From Diplosphaera chodatii (taxonomy: Eukaryota > Chlorophyta > Trebouxiophyceae > Prasiolales > Stichococcaceae): DNA of 64,000 bases. Location: positions 1,984,001 through 2,048,000 of the forward strand of contig JAALGY010000019.1 of assembly GCA_032358165.1 (NCBI GenBank), written 5' to 3'. The notes beneath the pieces were generated by a model that was not told the origin of the DNA, ran no database searches, and was given only the letters and a program-made list of their open reading frames with translations. Below are positions 59,459 through 64,000 of the stretch, piece after piece (within the stretch, counting starts at the first letter, position 1; each line of letters begins with the position of its first letter). The position numbers and the translations under genes are program-made.

Positions 59459-62400
59459 CTAGCTGGCTGCGGCACGCTCGCCGCCGCGGGGCTTGCGGCG
59501 GGAGGGCTTGCCGGCGCTGCCGCCGCCGCCGCTGCTGTTCTCCTCCGCCTGCTGCTGCTGCTGCTGCGGCGGCGGCGGCGGCGCATCCACGTCGGGCATC
59601 ACCAGCGCCTTGGCCGCCAGGATGGCCGGCGTCGTGTGCGGCGCCGCCTTCTCTGCTGCCTTCTCCACCGCACCATCCGGCGCTGCCACAGGCGCTGCCG
59701 ACGTGACGGCCGCCCCTCTGTCCGCGCCATGGGCGTCAGTCGCAGTTTCGCGGTCCGGCCGGGCGCAGGTGGCGCAGCCTATCGGTGCAGGGCCGCCGGG
59801 GTGCTGCTCGGGGCACTTGCCGCCGGGGCAGGACTGCATGGTGTTGAAGCCGTGCTGCGCCGCCACCGCCAGCAGGTCGCCGTGCAGCTGCGGGAAGCGC
59901 AGGGGCTCGATGTCGCTGCTGCTGACCTTGGCCGCCAGGTACGCCTGCGGAGCAGTTGTTGGTAGTTTTCAATTAAGGCGTCACATGGAACGAGACATGG
60001 CTTCTCATGCTCCCTGTTGTGCCAAGGACTTAACGAGTGTGTTTCATGCACTGTCAAACAGCTCGATCACATGGCGATGCAGCTGTGACCCCGGCCGCTG
60101 TTGAGTAACCAACCGCCCTGCCCTTGGGGCCAGGGGCAGGCGACATGGCTGTGACAGCAGCGCCCCCCATTGGGGTTCTCACCTTCAAGTCCTCCCTCGT
60201 TGCAACGCCCGGCCAGATGCCGCCCACGTGCTGCGGCAGCTGGTCCAGGATGCTGGCCGCCTGCACCGCCCAACACCGCAATCAGTAAGTTCACACTGTT
60301 TGCATCGCATTATTTTTTGACGAAAAAAAACAGAATAATTGCTTTTGCAAGTGTCTATTACGCATTTCAAATCAGCATTCCGACGCTCAATAACAAAAGG
60401 TCACCCACTGCACCAAAGAGTTGTGTACGTACGGGGACAGCCACAGGCTGTGCGGTGAGTTTGCTCGGTGGCCGTGATGGTGCAGTGTGCACGAGGCATG
60501 GAATTCGGCAGGCGTGCCGCTGCTCTCTGTGCTGTTGTTAGTGTCGCGTGAGGGGTTTCAAGAGCGCCCACCTCGTTTGACGTCGCGCCGCCAGACACGG
60601 GCGGCAGCTGCAGCGGCTGCGTGGACGCCCAGCCGCCATCGGCGCTGGATGTGCCTGCCAAAGGCTCCGCCGGGCCTGCAAGTTAGTCAGCAGTGATGAT
60701 GATCACATATTGTCAGGAGTCGCATGCATGACACTCAACTGATCAGTGCATAGAGTCGTCCATCTGAGAGTCTGCAGACAATACAGATGGGGCCACACAG
60801 TGCCTGTATGCGTCGAACTTCCATACTTCGTTCGCAATGAACGGACGAGCTATGCCGCTTGGCAGGCACTCACCGGATGACACCTGACTGCTGTCGTCGT
60901 TCAGGCTGGGCGTGCCGGATGACGCGGTCGGCACTGCTGCAGCGGGCTGCGCTGCATCGGCATCCGCCACGGCAGACGCCGCCGCTGCCGCCAGCGACTG
61001 GTCAGCTGGAGGTGCAACAAAAGACATGTGAGGGCATTAGGTCTTATGAGACTGAACCTCGAAGAGCAGTGTACAGCAAGCAGCAGATACGGACGCCATC
61101 CAATACCTGGCAGATTTGACGAGGCGCCATGCCTGTGTTCAGCTCGGTGGCTGCTGTCACACCTGCGGTGATGCGTTTCTTCAGATGCACAGCCAGCAAC
61201 GCACCTGAGTCGCGGCTGCTGGCGAGCACTGCAGCAGCGGAGGCCTCCAGGCGTGCGGCGGCGCTCTCGGTGCGCGAGAACTCCCTGAACCTCACCGGCA
61301 GCGGCGCCGGGACGGCGGCGGCGGCGCTGCCATTCATACCCGAGGTCCCTGGCGCCTGGGCAGCCTTGGGGCTGCCCGCTCCAGGGCCTCCGCTGGTGCT
61401 GCCAGCAGAGCGGCCCAGCGGCAGCGCCGGCATGCCAAAGCCCTGCGAGGTGTCGCTCAACGGCTGAGGCTCCAGCCACTGTGGTGTTGGCCGCCAAAAT
61501 GTCCACCAGACGATGCAGTCTTCGGGTGGTAGCCAGCATGAGCGGTGCAGCAGGCTGCAGCGAACGCACCTGCTGGCTGATGAGGCGGCGGTAGGCCTCG
61601 ACCGGAGAGTCTGCACTAGCGGGCGCCCCTGCCGCAGAACTTGTGGTCAGACGTCATTTGCAGCAGTGAGCTTCTGTTTCAAGGTCAGCTGTCGTCCAAC
61701 AGGACGCTGCGGGGCATGACTACGGAGCAAGTTTGCGGTCCTTGAACATGCAGTGCAGCGCCAGGCTTTGCAGACAGCTGCCGGCGCACCTCGGCCGGTG
61801 AGGAAACCGGCGGGCGGCTCGGCAGAAGTTGGAGGCGGGGCCTCAGCCTCACTGGCGCCAGCCGTGGGCGGCGGGGGCATCGCGACCTGCAGATCAGGTG
61901 CATGCATTGCGTCGGCAAGCTGACCTTGAGCACTGCTGCAGTCAGCCTCCTCAGCAGCAGAGAGCTTGGTGCAGGCAGCAGTCGCAGCAGGTATCGTCAA
62001 TGTTCCTTCTGCAGGGTGGACATCTTCATGTTTTCGACGGTGCAGCTGACCATTCCGTGCACGGTGTCACATCACTCTGCACGCTCCTCACCCGTTTGGC
62101 CTGCTGGATCACAGCATCCATGAGCCCAGTGTGCTCTGCTGATGCGCCGCTGTTTCCTGCTGCGTGGGGTGTGATGACCGCGTCAGACGGGGCATCGCTG
62201 GCCGGTCCACCAGAGGCGGCAGCAAGGATGCTGGAAGCGACGGTCGGCGCGCTGCTCGCCGCTGGCTGCAGCATGCTGGCGGTGCCGCCCGGCTGCAGCC
62301 ACAACAGCAATGTTGATAAACAAATGAGCATAAACTTCGCCTTCCGCGACAGGCCACAGTATGAGACCATGGGTCGTCAGCTGCGCCGAGACAGCAGGGC

Positions 62401-64000
62401 ACCATCTGCATTTGTTGTGATCGAGTTTGCACCCATCATGCTGTACTGCACACGGACATCCGACACAGCAGAGTGCTCTACCACACACGTTGACACGATT
62501 GCTGTCATGTGAGCATGGGGCAGCAGCAGAAGCACCTGCAGGAAGCCGCCGATTGCGGACAGCGCGGGCAGGCCGCCTGGCTGCGGGGCCCACCCTGCAG
62601 CGCCGTCAGTCGCCATGGCAGGGGCGGGCTGCCCACCACTGGCGCCGCCGCCAATCGCCGCGGCGATGCCCTGTGCACCCGAAAATCTGCTTTGCAAGGG
62701 CGTGCATGTGGAGCACCATGGCATCAAGCAGCTGTCAGTGGCATGCTAGGTGCACCATGGAGTCACTGCAAAAGGAGGGGCCCTGCTTGTGATGATGCAT
62801 GCGCTTGTGTCATGTGCAACGCCACGGCACCATGACAATGCAGAAGTCAAGGCACAGTGCGCACCGCAGAGTTCAGGGGCGACGGCTGCGCCAGGGTGAG
62901 GGGCGGCAGGCCCGGCAGCGCGGCGGCGGCGCCCGGCAGCCCGGGCGACGGCTGCGGGGAGGGCCTTAAAGGAGCCGCCGCCTGCGCAGCACAGAATTTA
63001 CATCCACTGAGACTTGCTTTGTCTGCGTCACAGGAGCAACGCATCACTACAGTGACGAAGCACCAGTGGACATCTGCACATCCGTTCAGGAGATGTGTGG
63101 CGGCGCAAGCAGGACTCGTCGAACAACTATCAAAGGCACACATGGTCCACAACGCACCGTTGCCGCTGCGGGGTTCAGCGCGGCCACGGCCGGGTGCAGC
63201 ATCGCGGGCGAGTTGCGGCCGGGCTGCCAGGCGGCGTTGGATGCGGGCGCACCAGCGTACCGCAGGCCGGGCAAACCCTGGCCCTGGGACCCCAGGGCGC
63301 CCCCCTGGAGCGGGGGTCCCCCCGCAGGGTCGCCCATCTGCGTCAGCAGCGCCCTGAATAGCCGCACACCTGCACAACGGGTTCACAGTCACATCAGCGG
63401 TGCCTCAACTACACGACAGAGCAGGGGGCACCTGCAGATGTGGTGCGCGCAGCAGCGGTAGCTTTTCCTACTTGCACTGCAGTGGCAGGGCTGCGAATTG
63501 GCACAGCACAGCGCTGCAGGGAGGGACTGCATGGCGAGGCGCACCCAGCGGGCTGGTCTTGCGGTTGAGGTAGTCCACCACGCCGCTGGGTGTCAGCGCG
63601 ACCGTCCAAGCGTTGGAGCGCTCCCCCGGGGGCAGCAGCCCGCGCCCCGTCACCTGCACATTTGAGTTCGGGGTCCAGATATGACATGAGCAGCTATATC
63701 TGAAGGGATGGAAGTAGCACTCACGGTTGGACAGCCATGCACGACCACGGGCCGCAGTGCAGGGGCAGTGCTGTGCAGGGCTCGGCTTTCGCGCCGCGCA
63801 GTTCCAGCCCCAGGCACCACCAAGCGCGGCGCAGTAGGTGTGTGTTCGGAGTGCGGGGCAAGCTTCTGTTTGGCACGGGCACAAGCGAGCCACACATGGT
63901 GCCGATTGCACGTGGTGCATGCGGTGCACAGGCGACGCAAGGGGCAGAATACTGCACGCACCGGGGGCCCCTTGCCCTCCTGCGCCGCCTGCACCTCCTT
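59459..64000 (-). CDS. Unrecognised Ala/Pro-rich protein with a WW-like segment, N-terminus beyond the window
   Basis: Resolved in-phase exons include 61628-61570, about 61440-61163, 61005-60874, 60675-60572, 60260-60183 and 59944-59459; further coding pieces lie at about 62670-62535, 62985-62860, 63367-63160 and 63650-63540. The most upstream clear piece reads LLPPGERSNAWTVALTPSG then VVDYLNRKTSPLG. Its W, G, Y, N and T spacing resembles a WW domain, though the second Trp is not visible. The rest is Ala/Gly/Pro-rich, with VRLFRALLTQMGDP, EAYRRLISQQ and a more conserved-looking C-terminal part (ILDQLPQHVGGIWPG; YLAAKVSSSDIEPLRF; LHGDLLAVAAQHGFNTM). It ends with PPPPPQQQQQQ and a basic RRKPRGGERAAAS tail. 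A nuclear RNA- or transcription-linked role would be a guess. The start is off the right edge. Confidence 0.5.

Noticed and set aside
1..64000. CRISPR arrays, insertion sequences, operons, viral genes
   Set aside because: No CRISPR-type spaced repeats, transposase or viral hallmark seen; the spliced structure is eukaryotic.

Overview
This window reads as nuclear DNA of a GC-rich green alga (Chlorophyta). The genes are split by many short introns, almost all with TGCAG or CAG acceptors. Several products are plastid proteins with transit and lumen signals (HCF136/Ycf48, a PsbP-like protein, chloroplast EF-G), and there is a very large proline-rich cell-wall glycoprotein. I cannot name the genus from sequence alone. 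Exon models were built by hand: I joined ORF pieces by reading-frame phase at splice sites and checked them against remembered protein families. No search was run.

Layout, left to right. 1-3.1 kb, minus: exostosin-like (GT47-type) protein with EGF-like repeats, C-terminus off the window. 3.8-6.6 kb, plus: ZCCHC10-like zinc-knuckle/Ser-Asp-rich protein, fully resolved in 8 exons. 7.05-9.4 kb, minus: intronless chloroplast elongation factor G. 9.9-12.7 kb, plus: LarB-like protein with a likely plastid presequence. 13.4-14.1 kb, minus: spliceosomal SmG. 14.5-15.4 kb, minus: PEN-2, a gamma-secretase subunit. 16.3-17.5 kb, plus: intronless HCF136. 18.0-22.6 kb, plus: ACSF3/AAE13-type malonyl-CoA synthetase (15 exons, 533 aa). 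22.9-25.0 kb, minus: LOG-like protein. 25.06-25.2 kb, minus: intron-containing tRNA-Met. 25.4-27.9 kb, minus: pfkB-family kinase. 28.9-39.8 kb, plus: giant modular hydroxyproline-rich-type glycoprotein with about 42 tandem 34-residue repeats. 41.7-43.7 kb, minus: RWDD2-like protein. 44.0-45.7 kb, plus: PsbP-like lumen protein. 46.1-51.8 kb, minus: cellulose-synthase-like GT2 with a polyQ N-terminus. 51.9-58.3 kb, minus: unrecognised membrane protein with repeated GPEYF-like motifs. 59.5-64 kb, minus: unrecognised Ala/Pro-rich protein with a WW-like segment, N-terminus off the window.

The genes look like ordinary neighbours on a dense eukaryotic chromosome, not an operon-like system. Themes that recur are the wall and secretory pathway (exostosin-like, giant glycoprotein, cellulose-synthase-like) and the plastid (EF-G, HCF136, PsbP-like, probably LarB).

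The most unusual observations are an apparent excess of GC-AG introns (7 among roughly 70 resolved junctions), duplicated exon edges on both sides of one ACSF3 exon, a tRNA-Met with a long D-loop lacking GG, the giant repeat glycoprotein, and a cellulose-synthase-like protein with degenerate catalytic motifs.
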